From an uncultured Opitutia bacterium (GTDB taxonomy: Bacteria > Verrucomicrobiota > Verrucomicrobiia > Opitutales > Opitutaceae): 64,000 nt of DNA. This document shows positions 1 to 8,231 of the stretch, piece by piece; the first letter of the stretch is position 1, and each line of letters begins with the position of its first letter. The stretch spans positions 45,873 through 109,872 of the forward strand of contig CAIUWA010000013.1 in the NCBI GenBank assembly GCA_903902745.1. The letters are read 5' to 3'. The position numbers were made by a program, and so were the translations under genes. The notes under the pieces were generated by a model. That model ran no database searches. It was not told the DNA's origin and saw only the letters and a list, made by a program, of their open reading frames with translations.

Positions 1-360
1 GACCTTCGAGAGGGTCTTCAAGGTCGCGAGGTCCACGATGCTCACGGTGTTGCCCCGGCCATTGCTCGCGAAACCGCGGCCCAGCTTGGGGGCGACGGCA
101 AAACCGTGGACACCCGGCGTGTCCTCAACCTGGCCGACCACCGTGTCCGTCGTGGTGTCGACCGCGACCACGACATTGCCATGGCTGAGATAGAGGCGGT
201 GTGACGCGGAATCCATCGTCAGGTAATCCCAGCCGCCGTCGCCGCCGACGGAGATTTCCTTGATCAGGTGATAGGGGCCGTCCGCGGCAGAGACGGAGGT
301 GAGTCCGAGGCCAAGCAGACCGAGGGTGAGGGAGGCGAGGAGGCTGAGGCGGGTTTTCAT
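1..360 (-). CDS. YVTN-type beta-propeller protein (partial, C-terminus beyond window)
   Basis: The reverse strand from an ATG at 360 gives an uninterrupted 120-codon frame running off the left edge. The first ~26 residues form a Sec signal peptide (basic start, leucine-rich core, cleavage near VSAADG). The rest shows beta-propeller blades with the wording of the YVTN/surface-antigen repeat family (YLTMDSASHRLYLSHG, GFAVAPKLGRGFASNGRGN, VSIVDLATLKTL). Such proteins are periplasmic or surface beta-propellers, often of unknown ligand. The gene is divergent from the PepSY/TonB-receptor pair and shares a ~210-base upstream region with it. Family call is firm; substrate is unknown. Confidence 0.8.
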   Translation of the reverse strand, partial: MKTRLSLLASLTLGLLGLGLTSVSAADGPYHLIKEISVGGDGGWDYLTMDSASHRLYLSHGNVVVAVDTTTDTVVGQVEDTPGVHGFAVAPKLGRGFASNGRGNTVSIVDLATLKTLSKV

Positions 361-516
361 ACTGGGTGGGTTTTGCAGGCGGACGAACGGGGTAGTGGGT
401 GAAGAAACGAGTCCAAAATTTCTCTGTCTGGGTCAACCTGCGTCAACGCCGGTAAAATTACGGTTTTGTCATATGGCCAATGCCTTGCCGCCATCTTTGG
501 CCGATAGGATGTCCAC

Positions 517-533
517 CTGATATCGTCTGATAT
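517..533. promoter_or_regulatory. Direct heptamer repeat, candidate response-regulator site
   Basis: CTGATAT occurs twice with starts 10 bases apart (517-523 and 527-533), 41 bases before the PepSY start. Direct half-sites one helical turn apart are the arrangement bound by OmpR/PhoB-family regulators, and such a regulator is encoded at 4364. The link is inference; no second copy was found elsewhere in the block. The rest of 361-573 shows no clear -35/-10 pair. Confidence 0.3.
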
Positions 534-573
534 ATCCTAAGAAGTACTGGCTCCATTGAAAGGCATTCCTCCC

Positions 574-948
574 ATGAAAAAATCCATCCGCAGATTATTC
601 GCCCTGAGCTGCCTCGCTGCGTTCATCGCCGGTCCCATTCTCTGGGCCGCCGCCCGGGAAACCAAGTCGGCGCCGAAGGGCTCCATCCATCCCGCGGGCA
701 AAGTGAAGCCAGCGGATCTGCACGCTCTTGCCGGGATCTCCTTTCAGCAGGCCACGGTGAACGCGCTGGCGAGCGTGCCGGGCTCGGTCATCAAGGCCGA
801 GCTTGAGGTGGAGGACGGCTGCCTCATGTACTCCTTCGAAATCGTCGGGACGAACAAGAAGATCACCGAGGTCGAGATCGACGCCGGCAACGGCAAGGTG
901 CTCGATAGCGAGGACGAGGAGAGCGAAAAGGAAGACAAGAAGGACTGA
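574..948 (+). CDS. Secreted PepSY-domain protein
   Basis: 124 residues. ATG at 574 is preferred over an upstream TTG at 556 because it begins a clean Sec signal peptide (MKKSIRRLFAL, hydrophobic core to about residue 26) and has AAAGG about 10 bases upstream. The C-terminal half has the PepSY pattern: a helix ending in LASVPGSVIKAELE, then strands around YSFEIVG and VEIDAGNGKVL. The tail is strongly acidic and lysine-rich (DSEDEESEKEDKKD). PepSY domains are small periplasmic modules, often near proteases, iron reduction or metal-responsive two-component systems. The TonB-dependent receptor starts 23 bases downstream, so the two are probably one operon. Confidence 0.8.
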   Translation: MKKSIRRLFALSCLAAFIAGPILWAAARETKSAPKGSIHPAGKVKPADLHALAGISFQQATVNALASVPGSVIKAELEVEDGCLMYSFEIVGTNKKITEVEIDAGNGKVLDSEDEESEKEDKKD

Positions 949-971
949 TTTTAATTTTCTCCACCCACCGC

Positions 972-3392
972 ATGAAGCCCTCCCGCATCCTCCTGGCCCT
1001 GTTTTTAATCCTGGCACCCCGCCTGGTCGCGCAGAAGGCCGAGGAAGGCACGGTGACTGCCGTCGTTTTCGACCAGGCGACGGCCAAGCCGATCGAATAC
1101 GTCGCGGTCGCGTTGAAGAAAAATCCGGGAGACCAGACGGTGCGCACGGCTGCGACCGACAGCCGGGGCGCGTTCACCTTGGAGAGCGTTCCGTTCGGCA
1201 ACTACAAGCTGGTCTACGGGGTCATCGGCTTCGACAGCCACGAGTCGGCCCCCTTCACCGTCGATGCCACGCACCGTGCGACCGATCTGGGGCGCCTGCT
1301 CATCACCGAGGCCGTGGTCAAAATGGAGAAATTCGAGGTCACCACCCGCACCGAGGCCTTCTACAATTCGATCGACCGCAAGACCTACAACGTGGGCAAG
1401 GACATCCAGAGCGCGACCGGCTCGGCCAGCGACCTGTTGCAGAACCTGCCCTCGGTGCAGGTCGACGTCGAGGGCAACGTCAGCCTGCGGGGCGACGCCA
1501 ATGTCCTGATCCTGATCAACGGGAAGACCTCCACCTTGATGGGGGCGAACCGCGCGGCGGTGCTGGAGCAGATGCCGGCCGACGCGATCGAGAAGATCGA
1601 GGTGATCACCAACCCGTCGGCCAAGTACAAGCCGGACGGCACCGCCGGGATCATCAACCTCACGCTGAAGAAAAAGCACGATCCGGGTTATTCGGCCTCG
1701 ATCCGGGCCAGCGTGGGCAATGACCGGCGCTACAACACGGGCGTTTCCGCCAACTACAATCCCGGCAAGTACAATATTTTTGGCAGCTTCAACGTCCGGC
1801 AGGACGACCGCGTGCGCCGGTCCGAGGAGCACCGCCGGCACCTGGATACCGCGACCAACACCTTCCTCGGCACGGAGCAGAGCAGCACGGAGAACGCCCG
1901 GCCGCTTTCCCGCATCGCCCAGGCGGGCGTGGACTACAGTCCCGACGAGGAGAACAAGCTCGGCGCCTCCGTCAGCTACAACCGCCGCACGTTTTTCCGC
2001 ACCGCCGACCAGCGGAACCGCTCGCTCGATGCCACGGGGGCCGTGACCAGCGACTACGACCGGTTGCGCACCGACCCGGAATACCAGACGGACCTGGAAT
2101 TCAAGGCGAGCTACGAGCATTCCTTTGCAGAGGAGGGACGCGAACTCAGCATCGAGTTGAAGAACAGCGACTCGAAGGAGCAGGAGGACAACCACTACGC
2201 GAATGTGTACCGCACGCCGGCGGTCCCGACCACGTTCGACCACACGCGGATCGCGCCGCATGAGATCAACCGGGAGGCGTCCGCCGATTACACGCACCCC
2301 TTTGCCAACGACGGCAAGCTGGAGACCGGCTATGCGCTGGAGGCCAGCCGGATCGACACGGATCACTTCGGCAGTTCCCTCGATCCCCTGAGCGGCCTCT
2401 TCGTGACCGACCCGGTGGTCACCAACCGCTTTGTCTACGATTCAAAGATCCACGCGTTTTACGCCACCTACGGCCGGCCAGTGGGCGAGTTCGGGTTCCT
2501 CGCCGGCCTGCGCACGGAGGAGGCGATCATCGACACGAACCAGGTGACGGCACGGCTCACGGACCACAACAGCTACCTCCGCGCGTATCCCAGCCTGCAC
2601 CTGTCCTACAACCTGAAGGAGAGCCAGCAACTGCAGTTGAACTACAGTCACCGCATCCACCGGCCGGAGGGCGACGACCTGAACCCGTATCCCGAATACC
2701 AAGATCCCTTCAACCTGCGGGCCGGCAATCCGCACCTCCTCCCCGAGGAGATTCACTCGATCGAGGCCGGGTACCAGTACAAGAAGGATGCGGCCAGCTA
2801 CCTCGCGACCCTCTACTACCGCTACCAGTACCACGGGCTCACGGATGTCACCCGCTACATCAACAGCACGACACTGCTGACGACGAAGGAAAACCTTTCC
2901 AAGAGTTCATCCGGCGGCCTGGAACTCGCGGCGACCACCGACGTGGGCAGCAAGGTCTCGCTCAACTTCAGCTCCAACGTTTATTACAACGTGATCGACG
3001 CGAGCAACCTGGGCTTCAGCGCCAATCGCCGGACGCTGGCCTGGAATGCCAAGCTGAACACCAACCTTCACGTCTCGAAAACCACGCTGGTCCAGTTCAA
3101 CACAAACTACTCCGCCAAGCGGCTTACCGCGCAGGGCTATCGGCTGCCGACCTTTGTGGCCAACATCGGCCTGAAGCATGACCTGGCGGACAAGAAGACA
3201 TCCCTGATCTTCACGCTCTCGGACATCTTTGACTCAATGCGGGAAAAAACGCTCATCGACACCCCCATTCTCCACGACGAGATCACGCGCCAGCGGAGCG
3301 CCCGGATTGCCTACATCGGGGTCATCTACAATTTCGGGAAGGCGAAGAAAAAGGGCAAGGACGACACCCTGCCATTCGACAACCAGCCGTGA
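972..3392 (+). CDS. TonB-dependent outer-membrane receptor (CarboxypepD_reg, plug, beta-barrel)
   Basis: 806 residues. Signal peptide about 1-20; a carboxypeptidase-regulatory-like beta-sandwich about 22-105 (GTVTAVVFDQATAKPIEYV, then DSRGAFTLESVPFGNYKLV); a plug domain about 125-235 (LLQNLPSVQVD, VLILINGK, IEKIEVITNPSAKYKPDG); and a barrel to the C-terminus resembling the OMP_b-brl_3 group (SYNLKESQQLQLNYSHRIHRP, LNPYPEYQDPFNLRAGNP). It sits in the outer membrane and takes up a ligand using TonB energy. The NPSAKY wording and the PepSY neighbour resemble receptors of iron or peptide uptake loci, but the ligand cannot be read from sequence. ATG at 972 is the natural start. Confidence 0.9.
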   Translation: MKPSRILLALFLILAPRLVAQKAEEGTVTAVVFDQATAKPIEYVAVALKKNPGDQTVRTAATDSRGAFTLESVPFGNYKLVYGVIGFDSHESAPFTVDATHRATDLGRLLITEAVVKMEKFEVTTRTEAFYNSIDRKTYNVGKDIQSATGSASDLLQNLPSVQVDVEGNVSLRGDANVLILINGKTSTLMGANRAAVLEQMPADAIEKIEVITNPSAKYKPDGTAGIINLTLKKKHDPGYSASIRASVGNDRRYNTGVSANYNPGKYNIFGSFNVRQDDRVRRSEEHRRHLDTATNTFLGTEQSSTENARPLSRIAQAGVDYSPDEENKLGASVSYNRRTFFRTADQRNRSLDATGAVTSDYDRLRTDPEYQTDLEFKASYEHSFAEEGRELSIELKNSDSKEQEDNHYANVYRTPAVPTTFDHTRIAPHEINREASADYTHPFANDGKLETGYALEASRIDTDHFGSSLDPLSGLFVTDPVVTNRFVYDSKIHAFYATYGRPVGEFGFLAGLRTEEAIIDTNQVTARLTDHNSYLRAYPSLHLSYNLKESQQLQLNYSHRIHRPEGDDLNPYPEYQDPFNLRAGNPHLLPEEIHSIEAGYQYKKDAASYLATLYYRYQYHGLTDVTRYINSTTLLTTKENLSKSSSGGLELAATTDVGSKVSLNFSSNVYYNVIDASNLGFSANRRTLAWNAKLNTNLHVSKTTLVQFNTNYSAKRLTAQGYRLPTFVANIGLKHDLADKKTSLIFTLSDIFDSMREKTLIDTPILHDEITRQRSARIAYIGVIYNFGKAKKKGKDDTLPFDNQP

Positions 3393-3430
3393 GCGAGAGC
3401 GATGCCCTCGGGCGGTTACGCTCCGGGCGA

Positions 3431-3446
3431 CAATTGAGCTCAGTTG
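3431..3446. promoter_or_regulatory. Imperfect palindrome upstream of methyltransferase gene
   Basis: CAATTGAGCTCAGTTG is a 16-base palindrome with one mismatched pair, 41 bases before the GTG start at 3487 and followed by TTGACA at 3452. It could be a dimeric-regulator operator. No good -10 element follows the TTGACA at normal spacing, so the promoter reading is weak. Confidence 0.22.
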
Positions 3447-3486
3447 TTGCTTTGACATTCGCCCACTCCGTTAAAGGACTGTGGGA

Positions 3487-4041
3487 GTGAAAGACATCCT
3501 GCCCTGGCTTCTGGCCTTGCAGCGGAACCCCCGGCAAATGGGGGCGATCCTGCCTGCGACCCGGGCGCTGGCCCGGGCCATGGCCAAGACCGCGATGCAC
3601 GGCCGGAGCGAATCCAGCATCATCGAGATCGGCGCCGGCACCGGCAGGGTGACCGAGGCGCTCTGGCGCCTGAGCAACGGAAAAATTAGGATCCGGGCCA
3701 TCGAGGCCAACAAGGACCTGGCGGACCGCCTGCGGCGCCGGCTGCCCGGGATCGAGGTTTTCTCCGGAATGTTCGAGGACGCACCGGAAAGGATGTTCTC
3801 GGGCATGGAGCGGGCGACCGTGGTTTCCTCCGTTCCCTTGTTTTCCCTGCAGGACGACAGCCGGGCGGCATTTTTCGCCTCCCTGACCGCGGGCATAAAG
3901 CGCGGCGGCGTCGGACGGTACGTGCAATACACCTACTGGCCGGTCTTGCCGTGGGAGGGGGCGAAAACCCTTTGCGGCACCGATCCCAAGCTGGTCGCGT
4001 TGAATTTCCCCCCGGCCTGGATCTGGAGCCAGGACCACTGA
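3487..4041 (+). CDS. PmtA-like phospholipid/SAM-dependent methyltransferase
   Basis: 184 residues from GTG at 3487. This start has AAAGGA 8 bases upstream, whereas the in-frame GTG at 3481 would overlap that site. The N-terminal part (AILPATRALARAMAKT) and the SAM-binding motif I (IIEIGAGTGRVTEAL, about residues 45-58) are typical of the small soluble family that includes PmtA phosphatidylethanolamine N-methyltransferases and is often mislabelled rRNA adenine methyltransferase. Length matches that family. It would methylate membrane lipid head groups at the cytoplasmic face. A hairpin terminator follows directly. Confidence 0.72.
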   Translation: MKDILPWLLALQRNPRQMGAILPATRALARAMAKTAMHGRSESSIIEIGAGTGRVTEALWRLSNGKIRIRAIEANKDLADRLRRRLPGIEVFSGMFEDAPERMFSGMERATVVSSVPLFSLQDDSRAAFFASLTAGIKRGGVGRYVQYTYWPVLPWEGAKTLCGTDPKLVALNFPPAWIWSQDH

Positions 4042-4054
4042 GCGTTAGATTGGA

Positions 4055-4076
4055 GCGGGTCTCCGACCCGCCTTTT
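4055..4076 (+). terminator. Intrinsic terminator after the methyltransferase gene
   Basis: GCGGGTC (4055-4061), loop TCC, GACCCGC (4065-4071), then C and TTTT, starting 14 bases after the stop codon. The stem has the same GGGTC-NNN-GACCC core as the hairpin repeats at 44381, 46326 and 46798, so this terminator belongs to a dispersed hairpin family. Confidence 0.65.
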
Positions 4077-4363
4077 GATTCTCTTTTGTAGGCCACCTCG
4101 CTGAAGCGGCGCCAGGTCAGCGACCTGCCCTACAGCTAGGCCATTCTCGCCACTGATTACGACTCGGTAATAATACCGCCGTTGAAGCGATTGTGGGAGT
4201 AAAGCAAGGTGCGGGGCGCCATGGGCAAGTTCTCCTCGAAGGAAATGATCCAGTTGGCGGTGATGCTCAGGGATTACCAATTCCAAATTGCCAATTCCAA
4301 ATTCCAAGCGCCGCATCCTTTCCCCTCGTCACCCTCCGGCATGAAACTAACCTCCGCTGACGC
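4077..4363. repeat. Intergenic hairpin repeats between methyltransferase and response regulator
   Basis: This non-coding stretch holds a family-F hairpin at about 4117-4134 (CCAGGTC-AGC-GACCTGCC, followed by CTACAG) and a family-I word repeat at 4274-4310 made of degenerate CCAATTCCAAATT units. The remaining bases show no open frame with coding character and no convincing promoter, although the regulator's promoter must lie here or further upstream. Confidence 0.55.
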
Positions 4364-5038
4364 ATGCGCATCCTGGTCGTAGAAGACGAACGCAAGATCG
4401 CCACGTTCATCCGCAAGGGGCTGGCGGAGTCGGGGTTCAACCCGCTGGCCTGTGCGAACGGCGACGATGCCTTGCACCTGGCTTCCAGCGAGCGGTTCGA
4501 TGCGATCGTCCTCGATGTCATGCTGCCGGGTCGCGATGGCCTCAGCGTGCTCCGGCAGCTGCGCGAGCAGCGCAACACGGTGCCGGTGATCCTGCTCACG
4601 GCGCGCGACGGCCTCGCCGAGCGCGTCGAGGGCCTGAACCTCGGCGCCGACGATTACCTCAGCAAGCCGTTCTCGATGGAGGAGCTGATCGCCCGCCTGC
4701 GCGCCGTGCGCCGCCGCCTGACCGGCGAGGGATTGAGCGTGCAGCAGTACGAGGATCTTTCCCTCAACCAGATCACGCACGAGATCACCCGCGCCGGCCG
4801 GAAAATCGAGCTGACCGCGCGCGAATACGCCCTCCTCGAGTATCTCATGCGCTCCCCCGGCCGGGTGCTCACGCGCACGCAGCTGTGCGAGCAGGTGTGG
4901 GATTATCATTTCGATCCGGGGACCAACGTGGTGGACGTGTGTGTCCAGCGGTTGCGCCGCAAGGTCGATGACGGTCATCCGGTGAAACTCATCCAGACCG
5001 TGCGGGGCGTCGGCTACACCCTGAAGGCCGGCGCATGA
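4364..5038 (+). CDS. OmpR/PhoB-family response regulator
   Basis: 224 residues. Receiver domain about 1-115 with acidic pair E7/D8, phospho-acceptor D51 (IVLDVMLPGRDG), T79 and K101 (LSKPF). C-terminal winged helix about 125-222 (ELTAREYALLEYLMRSPGRV, RRKVDDG, IQTVRGVGYTL). Wording is closest to the CusR/CopR heavy-metal group, but that is not proof of the signal. The kinase start overlaps the stop by 4 bases (ATGA), so the two are translationally coupled. It may act on the PepSY/receptor promoter, where a 10-base-spaced direct repeat is visible. Confidence 0.93.
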   Translation: MRILVVEDERKIATFIRKGLAESGFNPLACANGDDALHLASSERFDAIVLDVMLPGRDGLSVLRQLREQRNTVPVILLTARDGLAERVEGLNLGADDYLSKPFSMEELIARLRAVRRRLTGEGLSVQQYEDLSLNQITHEITRAGRKIELTAREYALLEYLMRSPGRVLTRTQLCEQVWDYHFDPGTNVVDVCVQRLRRKVDDGHPVKLIQTVRGVGYTLKAGA

Positions 5039-6396
5039 AAACCTGGCCGCTCCGCTGGCAGATCACGCTGTGGTCCGTGGTGATCACCGCCCTGGCCCTG
5101 GTGACATTCGGGCTGGTGGTCGCCTACACGCTGTGGGCGGAGCAGGTGGAGGTGGTCGATACGCAGCTGGCCACCGACGCCCGCTTTGCGTTTGCCGCCC
5201 GGACGGAACATCCCGGGACCGAACCGGCCGGCTTTGACTGGCTGGCCTTGCGCAAGGCCGACGTCGCGCTTCAGGGGTTCATGCTGGGACGAAAGGGGGA
5301 TGAAGCCGCCCTCCGGACCGAGCCGGCGCTGTTGAAGCAGCTCGTGCCGCGCTGGCCACCGGGCCGGCGGCACTTCACGCGCGAGCTGGAGGGCCAGCGG
5401 GTGCGCTGCGGAGTATTCACCGAGGGCGACACGGTGTTGGTACTGGCGGCCTCGCTCGAGCCGGCGGAGGAGAGCGTGGGGGACCTGCTGAGCGCATACC
5501 TCATTGCCCTGCCCGCGGTGCTGCTGGTCGTGGCCGGGGGCAGCTGGTGGATCGCCCGGCGGGCCCTCGTGCCGATCACGGACATCACGCGGGCCGCGGC
5601 GTCGATCACGGCCGACCGGCTGGGCGAGCGCCTGCCCGCTCCGGCCACGGACGATGAGATCGGCCGGCACATCCACGTGCTCAATGGCATGTTTGACCGG
5701 CTTCAGCGCAGCTTCGAGCAGGCCACGCGCTTCACGGCCGACGCCGCCCATGAACTGCGCACGCCGCTCACCATCATGCGCGGCCAGATCGAGGAGGCGC
5801 TGCGCTCCGGCCAGTTCACTCCCGAACAGCAGCGCCTCCTCGTGGGCTTGCTCGAGGAAAACACGGGCCTGCAGAAAATCTCCGGCAATCTGCTCCTGCT
5901 CGCCCGCTTTGACACTGGCAGGAGCCAAGTGGAACGCGTGGCCGTTGATCTCAGCACGCTGCTTACCGAGGCCCGGGAGGATGCCGAGCTTCTCGCCGCG
6001 TCACGGCACCTCGTGATTGGCGGGGCGATTGCCCCCGGCATCCAAGTCAGCGGTGACGCGGTCATGCTGCGTCGCGTGCTGCTCAACCTCATCGACAACG
6101 CCGTGAAGTTCAATCGCGAGGGCGGGGAGCTGGGCCTGGCGCTGCGGATGGAGGCCGGCGAGGCCGTGCTGACGGTCGCCAACACCGGCCCCGGCATCCC
6201 ACCGGAGCGGCAGGGCACGCTCTTCCAGCGCTTCTACCGCGCCGATGCCGGACGCAATCCTGACACCGCCGGCAGCGGACTCGGCCTCAGCCTCTGCCGC
6301 GAAATCATTACTGCCCACGAAGGCCGGATCGAGCTCACCCGCTCCGAGTCCGACCGGACCGAGTTCACCGTGCGCCTGCCGGGCCTGATCGGGTGA
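5035..6396 (+). CDS. Membrane sensor histidine kinase
   Basis: 453 residues. TM1 about 10-32, a ~120-residue periplasmic sensor region, TM2 about 155-177, HAMP about 178-230, then HisKA with phospho-accepting H239 (AAHELRTPLTIMRG). HATPase_c motifs: N-box LLNLIDNAVKFN, G1 NTGPGIP, F-box LFQRFYR, G2 GSGLGLSL. It phosphorylates the regulator encoded just upstream. The periplasmic region has no clear metal-binding cluster, so although the overall layout is that of heavy-metal kinases such as CusS, the stimulus is unknown. A long palindromic repeat begins 19 bases after the stop. Confidence 0.93.
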   Translation: MKTWPLRWQITLWSVVITALALVTFGLVVAYTLWAEQVEVVDTQLATDARFAFAARTEHPGTEPAGFDWLALRKADVALQGFMLGRKGDEAALRTEPALLKQLVPRWPPGRRHFTRELEGQRVRCGVFTEGDTVLVLAASLEPAEESVGDLLSAYLIALPAVLLVVAGGSWWIARRALVPITDITRAAASITADRLGERLPAPATDDEIGRHIHVLNGMFDRLQRSFEQATRFTADAAHELRTPLTIMRGQIEEALRSGQFTPEQQRLLVGLLEENTGLQKISGNLLLLARFDTGRSQVERVAVDLSTLLTEAREDAELLAASRHLVIGGAIAPGIQVSGDAVMLRRVLLNLIDNAVKFNREGGELGLALRMEAGEAVLTVANTGPGIPPERQGTLFQRFYRADAGRNPDTAGSGLGLSLCREIITAHEGRIELTRSESDRTEFTVRLPGLIG

Positions 6397-6414
6397 GAGC
6401 GCTGATCCCAGAGG

Positions 6415-6508
6415 GATTTCGCGCAGAGGTGCAGGGACGCGAAGAAAGCCTTTCCCCAGGTGACCGGTTATTATCCGCCTTCGCGTCCCTGCGCCTCTGC
6501 GCGAAATC
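6415..6508. repeat. Family-A long palindrome (30-base arms)
   Basis: Arms 6415-6444 and 6479-6508 are inverted repeats with one mismatch in 30 bases, separated by 34 bases. The arm is built from the word CGCAGAGGYGCAGGGACGCG. Related copies lie at 10250-10310 and 39897-40021. Only an imperfect T-tract follows, so it is more likely a REP-like element than a simple terminator, although its transcript would form a strong hairpin at the end of the kinase gene. Confidence 0.85.
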
Positions 6509-6608
6509 GGTTTGAAAGGGCTATTTTATGAAACAAACCGTCCCGGTTTTCATCTGACAAGAAGGCTTGCGGATAAGTCCCATCTCCCGAGCCTGATTGC
6601 CCCATCCC

Positions 6609-7919
6609 ATGTTTGGATTTTTCGAATCACCGGAGAAAAAGATGCGCGAGAACGCCGCGCGCTGGCTCGAGCAGGCGGCGAAGGTCTGGCATTTCCGCCG
6701 TGATGTCCTTGGGGTGGAGCAGGAGCGGGAGCTCAACCGTCGCCGCGAGGAGCTCGCCGCGCTGGTGAAGAACCGGGCCGGCGTGGGCGAACTCAAGTCT
6801 TCCATCGAGTCCCTGGAAGGCGTGCTGCGGAAGACGGGCGGGGCGCTGTACCCGATGAGCGGGCTGAAGGAGAACGTCGAGTTCTTCCTGGTCGCGGCGA
6901 TCGTAATCCTCGGCGTCCGGACTTATTTCCTCAAGCCGATGGTGATCCCGACGAATTCGATGTGGCCGACCTACTACGGGCTGACCGCGGAAAACTTTCC
7001 GCCCGGCACCGCGGCCCCGGGCTGGGGTGAACGCCTGTTCCGCCTCGCCGGGTTCGGGGCGGTGCGCAAGGAGGTCGTCGCCCCGAAGGACGGCGAGGTC
7101 TCGGCCCTGTTCACGGTGAGCCCGGGAGGCCAGCCGCATCCGTTCGCGGCCCGGGTCGACGGGACGTCGTGGCTGGTGTTTCCGGCGAAGCTGAACGAGT
7201 ACACCTTTTTCGTGGACGACGAACCGGTGAAAATCCGGTTGAACGAGGACTTCCATGATTACGACGAGGTTTTCATGGAGACTTATTTCTCCGACCCGGC
7301 CGCGCTGGTCGCCCAGATCAAGCGGGCGCAGGCGCAGGGGTTGATCAGGGAGGTAACCGTGGGCAGCGGCTCGCAGGCTTACCGCGCCTACCGGATTCCG
7401 CTCGGACGGACCGTCAAGGCGGGCGATCCGCTGCTGCGGTTCGACCTGATGAAGGGGGACATGCTGGTCGTCGACTGTGTCAGCTGGCATTTTGTCCGCC
7501 CGAAGGTCGGATCGGGCTTCGTGTTTGAGACCGGGAAAATCCCCAACCTCGTGCTCGAGGGCTTTGGCGACCAGTATTTCATCAAGCGGCTGGCGGGCGT
7601 GCCGGGCGACAAGATCGAAATCAAGGAGCCGGCGATTTACCGCAATGGAAAGCCCATCGAGGGGGCGGCGGCCTTTGAAGCCAATGCACGCCGCGAGGGC
7701 AAATACCGGGGCTACTTCAACAATCCATTAGGCAACGCGCAGAATCTTCTCCCCGGGGCGACCCTGACCGTCCCGCCCCGTTCGTTCCTCGCGCTGGGTG
7801 ACAATTCCCTCATCAGCGAGGACGGCCGCTACTGGGGTTTCGTCCCCGAGAAGGAAGTCCTCGGCCGTCCGCTCTTCATCTATTACCCTTTCACCCGCCG
7901 CTGGGGTCCGGCGAAGTAA
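6609..7919 (+). CDS. lepB: Signal peptidase I, large variant
   Basis: 436 residues from ATG 6609; a TTG at 6597 adds only four residues. It removes signal peptides from exported proteins at the outer face of the inner membrane. Catalytic S117 sits in IPTNSMWPT and catalytic K326 in YFIKRLAGVPGD; the box-E region LGDNSLISEDGRYWGFVP is near the C-terminus. A helical, charged N-terminal segment of about 85 residues precedes a single membrane anchor (about 89-106). A ~190-residue insertion separates the Ser and Lys boxes. E. coli LepB is 324 residues with two anchors, so both the N-terminal helix and the insertion are extra. Confidence 0.9.
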   Translation: MFGFFESPEKKMRENAARWLEQAAKVWHFRRDVLGVEQERELNRRREELAALVKNRAGVGELKSSIESLEGVLRKTGGALYPMSGLKENVEFFLVAAIVILGVRTYFLKPMVIPTNSMWPTYYGLTAENFPPGTAAPGWGERLFRLAGFGAVRKEVVAPKDGEVSALFTVSPGGQPHPFAARVDGTSWLVFPAKLNEYTFFVDDEPVKIRLNEDFHDYDEVFMETYFSDPAALVAQIKRAQAQGLIREVTVGSGSQAYRAYRIPLGRTVKAGDPLLRFDLMKGDMLVVDCVSWHFVRPKVGSGFVFETGKIPNLVLEGFGDQYFIKRLAGVPGDKIEIKEPAIYRNGKPIEGAAAFEANARREGKYRGYFNNPLGNAQNLLPGATLTVPPRSFLALGDNSLISEDGRYWGFVPEKEVLGRPLFIYYPFTRRWGPAK

Positions 7920-7935
7920 GCGCGGGCGTTTCTGT

Positions 7936-8095
7936 AGCGGCGGTCTGTCTGTCCGCCATAGCCCTGGCGACGGCGGACGACCGCCGGGTTTGAAGGGTAG
8001 GGACGAGCGGCCCTGCTTGTCCGTTGCAGGCCAGCCCGCTGGGGTGGCTGACCACCTCAACGAGGTGGTCTACAGCCGAATGGATGGCCCGGCCG
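7936..8095. repeat. Family-K and family-F hairpin repeats
   Basis: GGCGGTC at 7939 pairs with GACCGCC at 7979 around GTCCGCCATAGCCCTGGCGA. The same internal word recurs at 10315-10342 and, inverted, at 18750-18775. A perfect 8-base stem ACCACCTC-AAC-GAGGTGGT occupies 8051-8069 and a further AGGGACGAGCGGCCCTG block lies between. No coding frame is credible from 7920 to 8201. Confidence 0.7.
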
Positions 8096-8231
8096 CCTGT
8101 CCGTATCTTCGGTGCATGCGTACGCGCCGATTTTTCTGAAAGAACTGGGCGGATCCCAGCGTTATTAATGCGTTGGCTCCCATGCCAGCCATGCACGACG
8201 CATGGCGCAGGGCAGGGAGCCCGCGATCACC

